Assembly (NCBI GenBank): GCA_037176725.1
Contig: JAZBRS010000074.1
Location: 65,786,001 to 65,850,000 of the forward strand
Reading direction: 5' to 3'
DNA: 64,000 bases
DNA from: Posidonia oceanica
Taxonomy: Eukaryota > Streptophyta > Magnoliopsida > Alismatales > Posidoniaceae
Shown here: positions 9,807 through 20,151 of the stretch, in pieces
Layout: every line of letters starts with the position of its first letter
Position numbering within the stretch: the first letter of the stretch is position 1
Program-made: the position numbers and the translations under genes
Notes under the pieces: generated by a model
Told to the model about the DNA's origin: nothing
Database searches by the model: none
What the model saw: the letters and a program-made list of their open reading frames with translations, nothing else

Positions 9807-12800
9807 TCCGCCTGTTCCAGAAGAGTTTGATCGGGCCGGCACTCAAGTGGTTTACATCACTTGATATGTCAGCCATCAAGACTTGGAACGACCTCAGTCA
9901 GGCGTTCCTGGAACAATACTCCTTCAACCTCGATCTGGTCCCAAAGAGGGTGGACTTGATCGCAATCAAGCAGAATTCTGGCGAGCCGTTCGGGGAGTAC
10001 GTCGGCCGCTGGAGCGCCCTTGCCTCTCAGGTTCGAGATAGACCCTCTGACGAGGAGTCTATCGAGATCGTTATCAAAGGGGCGCAGCCGTCTCTCGGAG
10101 CTCTGCTTAGCATCCAACCAGTCACTACTTTTGCGGCACTCATCAGAGCTGGAGCGCACGTGGAGAGTTCTTTGCGGAGTGGCAACTTCCCAGCTCTCTC
10201 TGCGTTCGCTAAGCAGGCAGTGATCAGCAGCAACAGTGCCAACAGCAGCGCCTCCAACAACAACAACTACGGCAGCAGCAACAACCGCCCGAAAAGGAAG
10301 GATTCGCCAAAACCTGCTGTTGCATTCGTCGATTCTCCTGCTGTGCCTGTTCGCTTGCCGTCCCGGCCTGCCCCAGCTCAGATGGTGTACGCTCCTGCAC
10401 CTAGGAATCCACACACACCACACATCACTACCACCGCTAGACCGGTCTATCCTGCCGCACCGGTTCAGCAAGGCTCACACCCAAGGCAAAGAAGACCACC
10501 TACTGAGAGGCGTAGTTTCACCCCACTGGTGGAACCGCTCACGGTCATCTTGCCGAAGGTTGCATCCCTCCTGAAGTTCCCGGAGGTTCGTCCGCTGCCA
10601 AGTCCTCTGCCGCATTGGTTTAGGTCGGACCTCTTCTACAATTTCCATCGAAGTGTCGGGCATTCGACGGACAATTGCTTCTCCCTGCGAAACGCAATTC
10701 AGGACTTGATCGAATCGGGAACGATTGTGATCGACACGCACGAGGCATCCACTCAAGCACACACTCATGCATCTGCACACTCAGCTGTTCCCCCGCATCC
10801 TGGCATCGTCCGCCAACCTTTACCGGAGCACACTTATCCGGGAGGGGCGGGAACCTCAAGCATCCACTCTGTCTTTCCCTCCGGGCCTGCTACCTCTGTG
10901 GTCGACCCTTCTGATCTCATCTCTGACATCTCTGAGCCTTTCCCAGTCAGTCTCTATCTCGCGGCAGTTGCCGGCTCCGAGTCGGGAATTCACTTGATCC
11001 GACCGCGTGCCAGGCCGGAGCGCCCTCTCGTGCCTCCCACCGTGCTTCCCCAGGCTCAATCCCCTGTGCACCTTCTAGCTAGGGCCCAGCCTAGTTCCCC
11101 CATCCACCTTTTAGGGTGGCCTCAGTTACACCTTCTAGGCAAACCTCAACCTGCCCCAGCCTTCCCACCCCAACAACCATACCCATTAGACAGACCGCAG
11201 TATCCAATAGGTCCCCCTGTAACCCCTCCTGTGCTCGCAGCACGTGCTCCAGTCGTCATTGATTTGACCTTGGACACCCATCGCGTCCCTTACAGCTACG
11301 CCACAGAGATGTGCGCGGAAGTAACGCGATCGGGGAGGGTTTGCAGGCCCCCAACACCGGCAATTAGGCCAACTCACCCTAGACCTGTTATGCCCCCACT
11401 CTCTAGCCAACCCATAGTAGATCCAACTCCAGATCAGTCTGTAACTAGCCAAATCCCTACCCAGCCTGTAGTAACCCAGCTTCCTGCCACTACTCCCTCA
11501 GAACCTGCTAGAATCACCCCTCCAGTTGCTAGAAGGAGCCAACCTAAAGCCGACTTGACCTCCCAGCTAAAGAAGGTCAAAGCCGACATTTCTATCTGGG
11601 ACTTGATCCACACCTCTGCCGAACACCGTGAGGCTTTTCTTCGCGTGCTCCAGGCTGCCCGTGTGTCCCAGTCCATTGAGCCTTCTGCCTTGGAGAGCAT
11701 GGTTGGGTTGATTGCGGAGCCCCAGGTCATCTCTTTTACGAGTGATGAGCTGCCTCCGGCGGGGATTAATCACAACCAGCCCCTGTTCGTCATGATGCAG
11801 TTCAAAAACTTTCGCATTCCCCTAACACTGGTTGATAATGGGTCAAGCCTTAACGTCTGCCCCTTGCGTACAGCAACCAAGCTCGGATTCAAAGCCGAGG
11901 ACATCACGCCAGCCGTGAAGGGAATGACAGCCTTTGACAACACTCACCATGACGCTCTAGGGGTTCTGATTATTCCTCTCGCTATTGGCCCGGTTGTCTT
12001 CGACGTAGAATTCTATGTCGTCGACTTGCAGCCAAACTTCAATCTTCTGCTTGGGCGCCCTTGGCTCCACAAGCATCAGGTCCTTCCTTCGACCCTCCAT
12101 CGAATGATAAAGTACCGTCGCGGCGACGATGTCATTGTCGTCATGGCGGAGAACTTTGAGAAGGAGCGGATCGAAGCAGTCTCCCCCGTGTCGTTGCAAT
12201 CTATCCCGTTTGACCGCGAGACTTCTGAAGCCCTATATCGCGTTAATCGGTGCGAGCCGATTAACTTCATTCCTGATCTTGAACGTGTCAACTCCTTGAC
12301 CGTTCACAGCAACCCCTTTCGAATGGTCGAGAATGTATGTCACAGGTGGGGTTACACAAAGGGTACGCCGCTCGGGCGTCACGGCCAGGGGATCGCAGAG
12401 CCGATCGTAGCAGTGGAGCGAAGGAAATCTGAAGGCCTCGGCTACGAGCCCAAGGCCAACGAAGATCACTGCTTCCAGCTCAAGGACCACGCACCAGCCA
12501 TTCCCAGAGACCTCACTAACTTTACCAGTGCAGGAACCCTAGGATCATCCGATGATCATGACACGGTACCGACAGAGGATTGGGTGTGTGTTGAGGACTA
12601 CTACTCGGATGAGGAGCAGTCTGGCACAATAGAGGCAGTCCCAACCAGCACAGCAGAAACAGTGATCAGAGCAGATGCCCCACAGTCAATCTATTCAGCT
12701 CTTCCTCTGGCAAAAACAGCAGGCAGCTCAGCAGGCCCTGTGGCAGAACTGGCAAGTTCCCACTCTCTTGTAGCCACATCAGCTTCCCAAGTACAGACAG

Positions 12801-13807
12801 CAACAGTGCAGGAGTCAGAGACACTCCTTCTGGCAGAACCAAGCATGCTACCAGCGGTTACAGCAACATCAGTGCCACTGTCCCTATCTCTGGAGGGGCA
12901 GTCAACCAATACAGTCAGCAGCGCGGCTCAGCCCGCTTCAGCATCCACATCTCCAGGAATGCAGCAGGCGCAGTCCGCTTCGCATCCTCCTGACAACCAG
13001 CAGCAGCTCTCATGGCAAGACCCCATGGCATCAGAGGCTGCACTCTCTCAGTTACGGCCCGATACAAAAGGCCAACTGAGCACTACACTCTCCGGGCCCT
13101 TGAGCCCTCTAAAGAGCACCCCTGCTTACTCTCCAACAGTGACCCTGGCAGCATATCCATCTATGGCACCGCTGACTTGTCTATTTGGGCCTTCTACATC
13201 AGAGTTGCCACCATCGGACGCGCCCGTGAACCAGATCATGCAGATTCCCAGGGCAGCAATCCGCCTTGCAGCCGGGCCAGTGCCGCAGGCCCCCGGCGCC
13301 TACTACGTCGACTCCCCCTCGGATGAGGAAGAAGGAGTGGCGATAGAAGCCCAGGTCGATTCTTGGATGTCCGACTTAGAGCAACTCTATCAAGAACAGA
13401 TCAAGTCGATAGCAGAAGACCTGGCAGAGCATCAAGCTGTAGAAAGGAAAGGGAAAGCCATGGTTACGGACCCTCCTCTGCAAGAAGACCATGCCTCTAT
13501 CATGGTCCTGGAAGAAGACTCAGCAGCGCCGGACTCCCCTAGACCAGATGAGCTCATTACTCTTCGATCAGAAGGCGGGTCTAGGTGGTTTGTGCAACCC
13601 ATGCCTCACTTGAGCAGCATAGCAAGCAGCAACGCCCAAATCAGCCGCCAGTCCGGCATACCCTCCACAAGCACATTAGAAGACCCGGAGGAGGAAGCAT
13701 CAGCAGTGCAAGCAGCAGCAGTAACAGAGCAGAAAGCAGAATCAGTAACAGAGCTGTCAGCAGCCTCAGCAGCAGAACAGTCAGCAGCATCAACAGCAGA
13801 ATCATCA
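9790..13807 (+). pseudogene. gag-pro: gag C-terminal part, protease and linker (frame continues from gag; truncated at a deletion)
   Basis: The frame resumes the Gag domain (GPALKWFTSLD, then FGEYVGRWSALASQV). It continues to a Gag knuckle CNFHRSVGHSTDNC-like motif (here YNFHRSVGHSTDNC, the first Cys replaced by Tyr, ~10640). Next is the aspartic protease with LVDNGSSLNVCP (11828-11863) and NLLLGRPWLH, then a G-patch-like motif (RWGYTKGTPLGRHGQGI, ~12345-12395). A long Ser/Ala/Glu/Gln-rich linker follows. Homology to B stops at ~13807, where a ~2.7 kb deletion joins the linker to integrase in a different frame; the open frame runs on to 13927 as missense. The protease uses DNGS rather than DTG/DSG, as I recall for Tat elements. 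Confidence 0.85.
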
Positions 13808-14706
13808 AGGCCCCTCCACATCAGTTGGACAACATGCCTTCGCCATGGCCTTTCTCCACCTGGGGAATCGATGTCATTGGCGCCATCCACCCTACTGCTT
13901 CAAATGGTCATCGTTACATTCTGGTAGCGATCGATTACTTTACCAAGTGGGTGGAAGCAGCCTCTTACAGAACAGTCACCGCTGTGGCAACAGAAAAATT
14001 TATCAGAAACAATATCGTTGCCCGATATGGGGTCCCGCACTCAGTCATCTCTGATAATGGCACAAACTTCATTGCCAAAAGGATCGAGGAATTCCTGCAG
14101 AATCTCAAGATCAAGCATCATCGATCCTCGCCCTATCGGCCACAGATGAACGGAGCTGTGGAGTCTGCGAACAAGAACATTGTCAAGATTCTGAAGAAAA
14201 TGGCAGAAACCCACAAGGATTGGCACGACAAGCTCCCGTACGCACTCTGGGCGTACAGGACATCAATCCGGACCTCTACAGGAGCCACCCCGTACTCTCT
14301 GGTGTACGGCATGGAGGCGGTGTTAGCTGTTGAAGTAGAGATCCCCTCTCTGCGGATCCTACGAGAAGCTGGGTTGGAAGAGGCAGAATGGGTCGAAGAC
14401 CGCTGCATCCAACTGAACTTAATTGATGAGCGCAGACTGCAAGCTATGCACAACGCTCACTGCTATCAGAAGCGGATGGCCAGAGCATTCTTGAAGAAGG
14501 TCCAGCCCAGAAGCTTTCAGCCAGGGGACCTTGTCTTGCGTGCCATTCATTTGCCTGATGGTCGAGGGAAATTCCGACCCAACTGGCGTGGCCCCTTTGT
14601 GGTCAAGCAGATCTTTTCGGGAGGCACTGTAACTCTTGAGGATATGGACCAGGTCGAGCAGTCTGAGCCCGTCAACCTCTGCTATCTGAAGAAATACTAT
14701 CAATAG
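13808..14706 (+). pseudogene. int: Integrase, catalytic core and C-terminus (N-terminally deleted)
   Basis: Homology starts at KAPPHQLDNMPSPWPFS and runs to the end of the polyprotein, LCYLKKYYQ. The DDE catalytic residues are present: Asp in WGIDVIGAI (13870), Asp in SDNGTNF (14052) and Glu in NGAVESANKN (14161). The HHCC zinc-binding domain, RT and both RNase H domains are missing. The open frame extends upstream to an ATG at 13585, but those ~75 residues are an out-of-frame reading of the linker, not protein sequence shared with B. No chromodomain follows. The remnant cannot be made in frame with gag. Confidence 0.9.
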
Positions 14707-15008
14707 CCGAAAGCGGCCCCGTTGCAGATGCCCTTCTCCCACTTGCACTTGCATTCTCGCCTCCTGCCACATCTTTTCAAATCATCATCGTCATCCTTTC
14801 AACTCCTGCATTCTCTCTCTCCAAAATCATCATCGTCATCCTCTCAAGCATTGTATCTTTGGCCCGGTGATGAAAATCGGAAGTGCTTGCCTACTCTGGA
14901 AAGAGTCGTCCTACCTCACCTGGCACTACTCAGATGTCTTAGCTAGTGAGGGAGCCACCACCAACGAGGACAGGCGAACCGCCTAATCTCGCAAGGACAT
15001 GCACCCCT

Positions 15009-15021
15009 GAGGGAGAAAAAA
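15009..15021 (+). promoter_or_regulatory. Conserved polypurine box (candidate second priming tract), element A
   Basis: GAGGGAGAAAAAA is kept in B (48348-48361, antisense) and C (28417-28429, antisense), while its surroundings vary more. A polypurine run inside an element can prime a second plus strand. That role is a guess here. Confidence 0.35.
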
Positions 15022-15717
15022 TGTTAGGATGTGAGTCTGAAAAAGAGTGAGAGTAGACACCTAGGCTTGGGCACATCCAAGGAACAGAAGACGAAGACAG
15101 AAGCCGGCCCTAGAGATAGGGGTGTGCGGTCTAACTCTGCTCCTCCTACCCATCACACAACAGACCCAAAGCCTAAATCCATTACATTTCAAACACCCTC
15201 CTTTCGCCACCAAAATGGGGATAGCAAAAGCCTGAAAAAAAAGAGAAAAGCAAAACAACAAGAAAAAAAAAAGAGAGAAAAGAGATAGAACAAAAACCAA
15301 AAAAAAGGGGAAAAAAAGCAAGCAAAGCAAAAAACAAGAAAAAAGGCAAAATGTAGCCCGAAAAACACAGGCACCATTATCCCCCATGCCTCACTAGAGA
15401 TCCCCAGCATGTCAAGCCTAAGAGGGTCTACCACATCCTCCTAAGAGCAAACACTCACCCTTCTCCTGGCTAGGGACAGAGAAAGACTGCATACCTATGA
15501 GGGAGAAATCAATCAAAAAAAAGAGAGCTGAAAGAATAGGTGTAGGTCCTGAGAGTGTGGCCAGTAGCCTGTCCTCACCACACCACCACCTGTATAATGC
15601 CAACAACCCGTTCCGGAGAGCCACCGACAAGCCAAGAGTCTAGGTAGGGCCCAGTAAGTCAGGGACCACTCCCTTCCTTCGCAGCAGGCACCAAAGCACT
15701 CCATATGCTGAGGGCAT

Positions 15718-15805
15718 CCAAGCATACTCATTCTATCCAAGCATACTCATTCTATCCAAGCATACTCATTTATCTAAGCATACTCACCCATCCAAGCATA
15801 ATACT
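15718..15805 (+). repeat. 18-19 bp minisatellite
   Basis: About five copies of CAAGCATACTCATTCTATC with small changes lie in tandem in the pol-to-accessory spacer of element A. B has only a degenerate trace near 47570-47640. Confidence 0.8.
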
Positions 15806-16197
15806 CATCATCATAAGCACAGCACTTGCATCCTGCATACGAGCATCCTCTTTCATTCCTTTCCTCTTCCATCAATCTCTCCGCTCTGCAACACGCTCAG
15901 GCCCTGAGACAGTACTTCTCCCCAGCAGAGCGCATTGACGACACTCAAGCTGTGCCGGTCCAGATCTCCTGCCGGCCCTCGCCCCCGCATTCGCCGAACT
16001 GCTGCCAATTCCCTTTGTTTATTTATGCTTAACTGCCATGTTCTGTTATCAACTGCTGAATGCATATGGAACTACTTTATCAGCCTCAGTTTCTGTTTAT
16101 TGTCAAAGAATATACGCCTGCGAGATCTGACTGTTTATTGATAGCAGGTACTTTCAAGCTTCTGCAGCTATCTGCCTGTCCCTCTGCAATCAGCGTA

Positions 16198-17400
16198 ATG
16201 GGCTTTCCTACTCTGCTAACTCCTGCACACTGCTCAGAAGCCCTGCGAGAATGGATCAGCAGGCTCACTCTACAAGACTGTGAACAGCTGCGCCTGTGGG
16301 GCATACCAACCAAGCTGCTGAAGGCCGCTGATGTGGAGGTCAGCCGCCAAGTTCTGTGTGCCGCCGCAAGATTCTGGAAGCCGGCCCATCATGTCTTCCG
16401 TTTCAACAAGACTGAGCTGACACCTACACTGGAAGAGGTGCGTCGGATCTGCGGCTTTTCCAAGATCCTGGGGCCGCTTGTTTTCATGAGGCGAGATGGA
16501 TATCTCAAGGTCCTAAGCCAGCTAACTGGGCTCCCCACTCGAACCTGCCAACAGAAACTAATCTGCACCAGTGGGCCTGAACCTATGCTTCGCCTTGCGC
16601 ACTTCGATGATATCTTGAACAAGCGCGCAGAACTCGGAGATGAGTTGTGGCTCCGAGGATTTGTTATCCGCTTCCTGGGTGAACTGATCTTTACCCATGG
16701 CCGACTGACAGTGGCCATCGAGGTTGTAGAGATTGCATTAGCAGTGGTGACCCAGCACATAGACCTGGCACCAGTTGTCCTGGCAGAGACCTATCGCGGG
16801 CTGGACCGCATCTCTCATCGCTGCCGCCACTTCCACGGTTGCGGAGCACTCATACAAGTCTGGCTAACCGCACACTTAGAGATGAACCTCTTGCGCCCTC
16901 AAGTGCATGCCTTTGAAGCCTACTGCAGCAGCGCCCGTGCCAAGACAGAAAACAGCGTCAAAGAAGAATACGAGAGGCTGTCAGCACTGACTGACGACGC
17001 TATAACCTGGTGTATTGTCCCCTTTGCAGCAGAGCCATTCACTGTCTTCTTCAGCGCGCGTGACATGCGGCTGATCATTCTTCCAGGTTTCACAGCAGGC
17101 GTAGAGTACCATCCAATCAGGGTCATGCGCCAGTTCGGCTTCCGGCAGGGCGCCTTCATTGACAGTACAGCGCCCCAGCTTCTACAGATGTACCCTCTCA
17201 GCACAACTGCCCCAACCAAGAAGCTCGCTAGTCTGATGCAGCATGGGGTCCAATCTACAGACATTGCAGCTGTGAGAGGTGTAGGATGCACCCCTGAGTA
17301 TGAAGCTGAAGTCCGAGAACTCTGGCCGATCACTGAAATTCCGCCAGGCGACCCTTTGTTCCCCGACTCTCGGCAGTCGAAGAAGGCCCGAGTTGACTAG
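16198..17400 (+). CDS. Accessory protein of a Tat element (DUF7745/Ogre ORF1-like)
   Basis: This intact frame of 400 codons is in sense orientation downstream of integrase. I chose ATG 16198 (MGFPTLLTPAHCSE) because B and C keep the same start; the frame is open 46 codons further up to 16060. Recognisable blocks are RFWKPAHHVFRFNKTELTPTLEEVRRICGF (residues ~62-91), then LWLRGFVIRFLGELIFTHG and VVLAETYRGLDRISHRCRHFHGCGALIQVW. These match, in order, blocks I recall from DUF7745 proteins and Ogre ORF1 (a WDP/FxF.xxELxPTxEE core, then an AETFR..N...R...F.GCxxLL.AW core). The function of that family is unknown. B has the same protein at roughly 90% identity over the N-terminal 221 residues. C has a more distant, broken copy. 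No signal peptide or transmembrane segment is evident. Expression would need splicing, internal initiation or a subgenomic RNA. Confidence 0.8.
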   Translation: MGFPTLLTPAHCSEALREWISRLTLQDCEQLRLWGIPTKLLKAADVEVSRQVLCAAARFWKPAHHVFRFNKTELTPTLEEVRRICGFSKILGPLVFMRRDGYLKVLSQLTGLPTRTCQQKLICTSGPEPMLRLAHFDDILNKRAELGDELWLRGFVIRFLGELIFTHGRLTVAIEVVEIALAVVTQHIDLAPVVLAETYRGLDRISHRCRHFHGCGALIQVWLTAHLEMNLLRPQVHAFEAYCSSARAKTENSVKEEYERLSALTDDAITWCIVPFAAEPFTVFFSARDMRLIILPGFTAGVEYHPIRVMRQFGFRQGAFIDSTAPQLLQMYPLSTTAPTKKLASLMQHGVQSTDIAAVRGVGCTPEYEAEVRELWPITEIPPGDPLFPDSRQSKKARVD

Positions 17401-17689
17401 GCCCTTGTGCAACCATCATATGGTCTTCTTTCAGACTATGCTGTACATTTCTGGCCTGCCACAGGCATTGTACTCACCAAGCTTTATCAATGAAAAAACT
17501 GTTTCTGCTTTCTGCTTGCACATCAAGATGCTTTGCTGTATTGCATATCATTATCATCACCATCTTGGGCCCTCTAACCAGACTTGCAGACATCACAACG
17601 CAGCAAAGTCCTCAGCACCCAATCTGGAGTCCGGAGCATCTGCGGACCCGCGTCGTCGAGCTACGCCATCTGGCGTCCCCAGCTGATCG

Positions 17690-17830
17690 CCCCCAGCTGG
17701 ATCATCGTCCCCTATGGGCTGGCACCCCAAACTGCTCGGCGAAAGGTCCGTCAACCTGTCATCCTCCTCAGCTGATCATCCTCAGCTGAGTCCCCAGCGG
17801 GCTGGTACCCCAAAACTACTCGTCTGACAA
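17690..17830 (+). repeat. Two diverged copies of the 83-bp class repeat
   Basis: GGGCTGGCACCCCAAACTGCTCGGCGAAAGGTCCGTCAACCTGTCA and a partial second copy occur here. The same unit forms a ~10-copy array in B at 44690-45690. Confidence 0.75.
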
Positions 17831-17885
17831 GCACGACAATCTTGTCATCACCCTCTACTTTCGATGCCAAGGACGCGTTGGCCAG

Positions 17886-17912
17886 CCCCTGGTGTCATCC
17901 CGACACCAGGGG
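17886..17912. repeat. 27-nt perfect hairpin, element A
   Basis: CCCCTGGTGTC and GACACCAGGGG form an 11-bp perfect stem with the loop ATCCC. The equivalents in B are at 44605-44631 and 45124-45150. Confidence 0.85.
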
Positions 17913-17999
17913 CATCTTTTGATCGCCCCTTGGTATCATTCTTCCCCTCTTTCCCTTATGATATTCCTGGTGTCATAGGATGATTTCTTCTCATCATTA

Positions 18000-18690
18000 C
18001 CTCATCCCCTTTTTGCCGGCCGATAAGTCCGATATCTTATCAATCAATCATTCTCATCATTACCTCGCCCCCTCTTTCTCATCATGATCTCATCCCCCTC
18101 TTTATCTCATCATTACCTCACCCCCTCTTTGCCGGCCGATAAGTCCGATATCTTATCAATCAATCATTCTCATCATTACCTCATCCCCTCTTTGCCGGCC
18201 GATAAGTCCGATATCTTATCAATCAGTAACTCTCATCATGATCTCATCCCCTCTTTAGCAGTAATTCTCATCATGATCTCATCCCCTCTTTAGCAGTAAC
18301 TCTCATCATGATCTCATCCCCTCTTTAGCAGTAACTCTCATCATGATCTCATCCCCCTCTTTAGCAATAATTCTCATCATGATCTCATCCCCCTCTTTAG
18401 CAATCATTCTCATCATGATCTCACCCTCCTCTTTATCTCATCACGACCTCATCCCCTCTTTAGCAGTAATTCTCATCATGATCTCATCCCCCTCTTTAGC
18501 AGTAATTCTCATCATGATCTCATCCCCCTCTTTAGCAATCATTCTCATCATGATCTCACCCCCCTCTTTATCTCATCATGACCTCATCCCCTCTTTAGCA
18601 GTAATTCTCATCATGATCTCATCCCCCTCTTTAGCAGTAATTCTCATTATGATCTCATCCCCTCTTATCAAACAATCAATCACATTCTAG
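18000..18690 (+). repeat. ~38-bp TCATCATGATCTCATCCCC tandem array, element A
   Basis: About a dozen units of TCATCATGATCTCATCCCC followed by CTCTTTAGCAGTAAT or a variant lie in tandem. The first part alternates with GCCGGCCGATAAGTCCGATATCTTATC. Each unit contains the palindrome ATCATGAT. A frame of 115 codons through the array (repeating LIMISSPSLAV) is a by-product and is not annotated as a gene. Confidence 0.85.
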
Positions 18691-19600
18691 GCTGATATCC
18701 GAAACTATCAAACAATCAAGCACTCTCAGGCTGATATCCTAAACTATCTGCTCAGGCTGATATCCTAAACTATCTGCTCTCAGGCTGATAACCTAAACTA
18801 TCATCTAGGCCGATCCATGGTTGGCCCACAGTTGTGTTATACGACTGACATCCAGTAACTGTCCCTTGCAATTGCGGTTTCCAGTTGATAGGTCTGTAAA
18901 CTATCCTCCAGTTGATAGGTCTGTAAACTATCCACCAGTTGATAGGACTGTAAACTATCGCTAGGCTGATATCCTAAACTATCACCAGCAATTGCATTAT
19001 ACGGCTGATATCCAGTAACTATCCCTCATCATTGCGCGTTTCCAGTTGATAGGTCTGTAAACTATCCGCCAGTTGATAGGTCTGTAAACTATCCGCCAGT
19101 TGATAGGTCTGTAAACTATCCGCCAGTTGATAGGACTGTAAACTATCACGCGCTATCATGTTATACGGCTGACACCCAGTAACTGTCCCTCGCAATGCCG
19201 TTTCCAGTTGATAGGACTGTAAACTATCCTCCAGTTGATAGGTCTGTAAACTATCCGCTGGTTGACAGGACCGTAAACTGTCGCTCCAGTTGATAGACTG
19301 TAAACTATCCGGCATTTGCGTTATACGGCTGATATCCAGTAACTATCACTCATGGTTTGTGGCTTCCAGTTGATAGGTCTGTAAACTATCCGCCAGTTGA
19401 TAGGTCTGTAAACTATCCGCCAGTTGATAAGACTGTAAACTATCCCACACAACCATGTTATACGGCTGATATCCAGTAACTATCACTCACAACTGCTTCC
19501 GGTTGACAGGACCGTAAACTGTCATTCCAGGCTGATAACCTAAACTATCACTCCCGGTTGATAGGACCGTAAACTATCCAGACGATAAGCCCGTCACCTT
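18690..19600 (+). repeat. Dyad array of element A 3' region
   Basis: About 25 short inverted repeats are separated by CCAGTT or GGCT. Types seen include GATAGGTCTGTAAACTATC, GACAGGACCGTAAACTGTC (19264-19282), GATATCCAGTAACTATC (19007-19023), GACATCCAGTAACTGTC (18847-18863) and GACACCCAGTAACTGTC (19171-19187). Arms change together between types. No gene is present. Confidence 0.85.
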
Positions 19601-20138
19601 ATCATCTTTTTTGGCGTGGCCTTGTCCCAGGAAGGCAAAGTCACGCAAACCCTTTTTTTGCGGTAGGAGAGTTGGCCTCTCTCCCCTCGCATCCTTTTTT
19701 TCTTTTCTGCTAGCTTGCTCCCCGGGCAGGGACAGGCTGCACCCTGTTTTTCCCTCGCTTTGTCACGCAAGTCTGGCCTCCCTGCCCGATCCTCGTGCCA
19801 CATCGTGCCTTTTTATCATTCCTCTTGCATCATCTTAGCACTTCCTCAGCTAGCACTGCATATTACTTTAGCATCATCACCATCACTTGCACAGCATCAG
19901 CATCTATTCTAGCTGCACTAACTTTTATGCTAACTTCTTGCATTGCATTTGCATCAGCATGCATCGCACCGCACAGCATCCATCTGCACCTAGCATTTTG
20001 CATTGCGGCAACGGGCTACGATCTTCGGTGCATCCGCCGAATAAGTAGCTCACGCCCATAGCAACCTGCTGCTCCCGCCGGTCAGATGGGGTGTCTTGTC
20101 AACCCTGAGCAGCGGCCTCGCTCCGCTTGACCTTGCTC
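19601..20138 (+). other. Unique 3' end of element A internal region
   Basis: The stretch matches the B segment at ~42430-42745. It contains GATAAG...CTTATC just before it, a T-rich part, and CATC/GCAT-rich sequence near 19830-20000. No protein gene is supported. Confidence 0.6.
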
Positions 20139-20151
20139 AGGGAGGGGCATC
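20139..20151 (+). other. Polypurine tract of element A
   Basis: AGGGAGGGGCATC directly precedes the 3' LTR and primes plus-strand synthesis in this class. B has the same tract at 42417-42429 on the minus strand. Confidence 0.88.

Larger units (their letters stand above)
14707..16197 (+). other. Spacer between pol and the accessory gene, element A
   Basis: There is no protein gene here. It holds two CATCGTCATCCT-type blocks (~14780-14850), a purine-rich box GAGGGAGAAAAAA (15009-15021), an A/G-rich low-complexity stretch (~15230-15350), a second GAGGGAGAAA box (~15498) and an 18-19 bp minisatellite (15718-15805). The same order of blocks is found in B (47184-48667) and partly in C (27064-28583). 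A candidate splice acceptor, TTCTGCAG, ends at 16167, just before the accessory ATG. Confidence 0.7.

Noticed and set aside
13585..13807. Start of the integrase frame at ATG 13585
   Set aside because: The first ~75 residues are an out-of-frame reading of the linker, and homology to B begins only at the deletion junction.
10475..14772. Many antisense frames across gag-pol of A, and plus-strand ones across B (48620-57316)
   Set aside because: They are shadows of the real coding strand with no domain of their own.
18000..19600. CRISPR-like array of repeats and spacers
   Set aside because: Spacers are themselves repeated, unit length varies, there are no cas genes, and the context is a plant retrotransposon.
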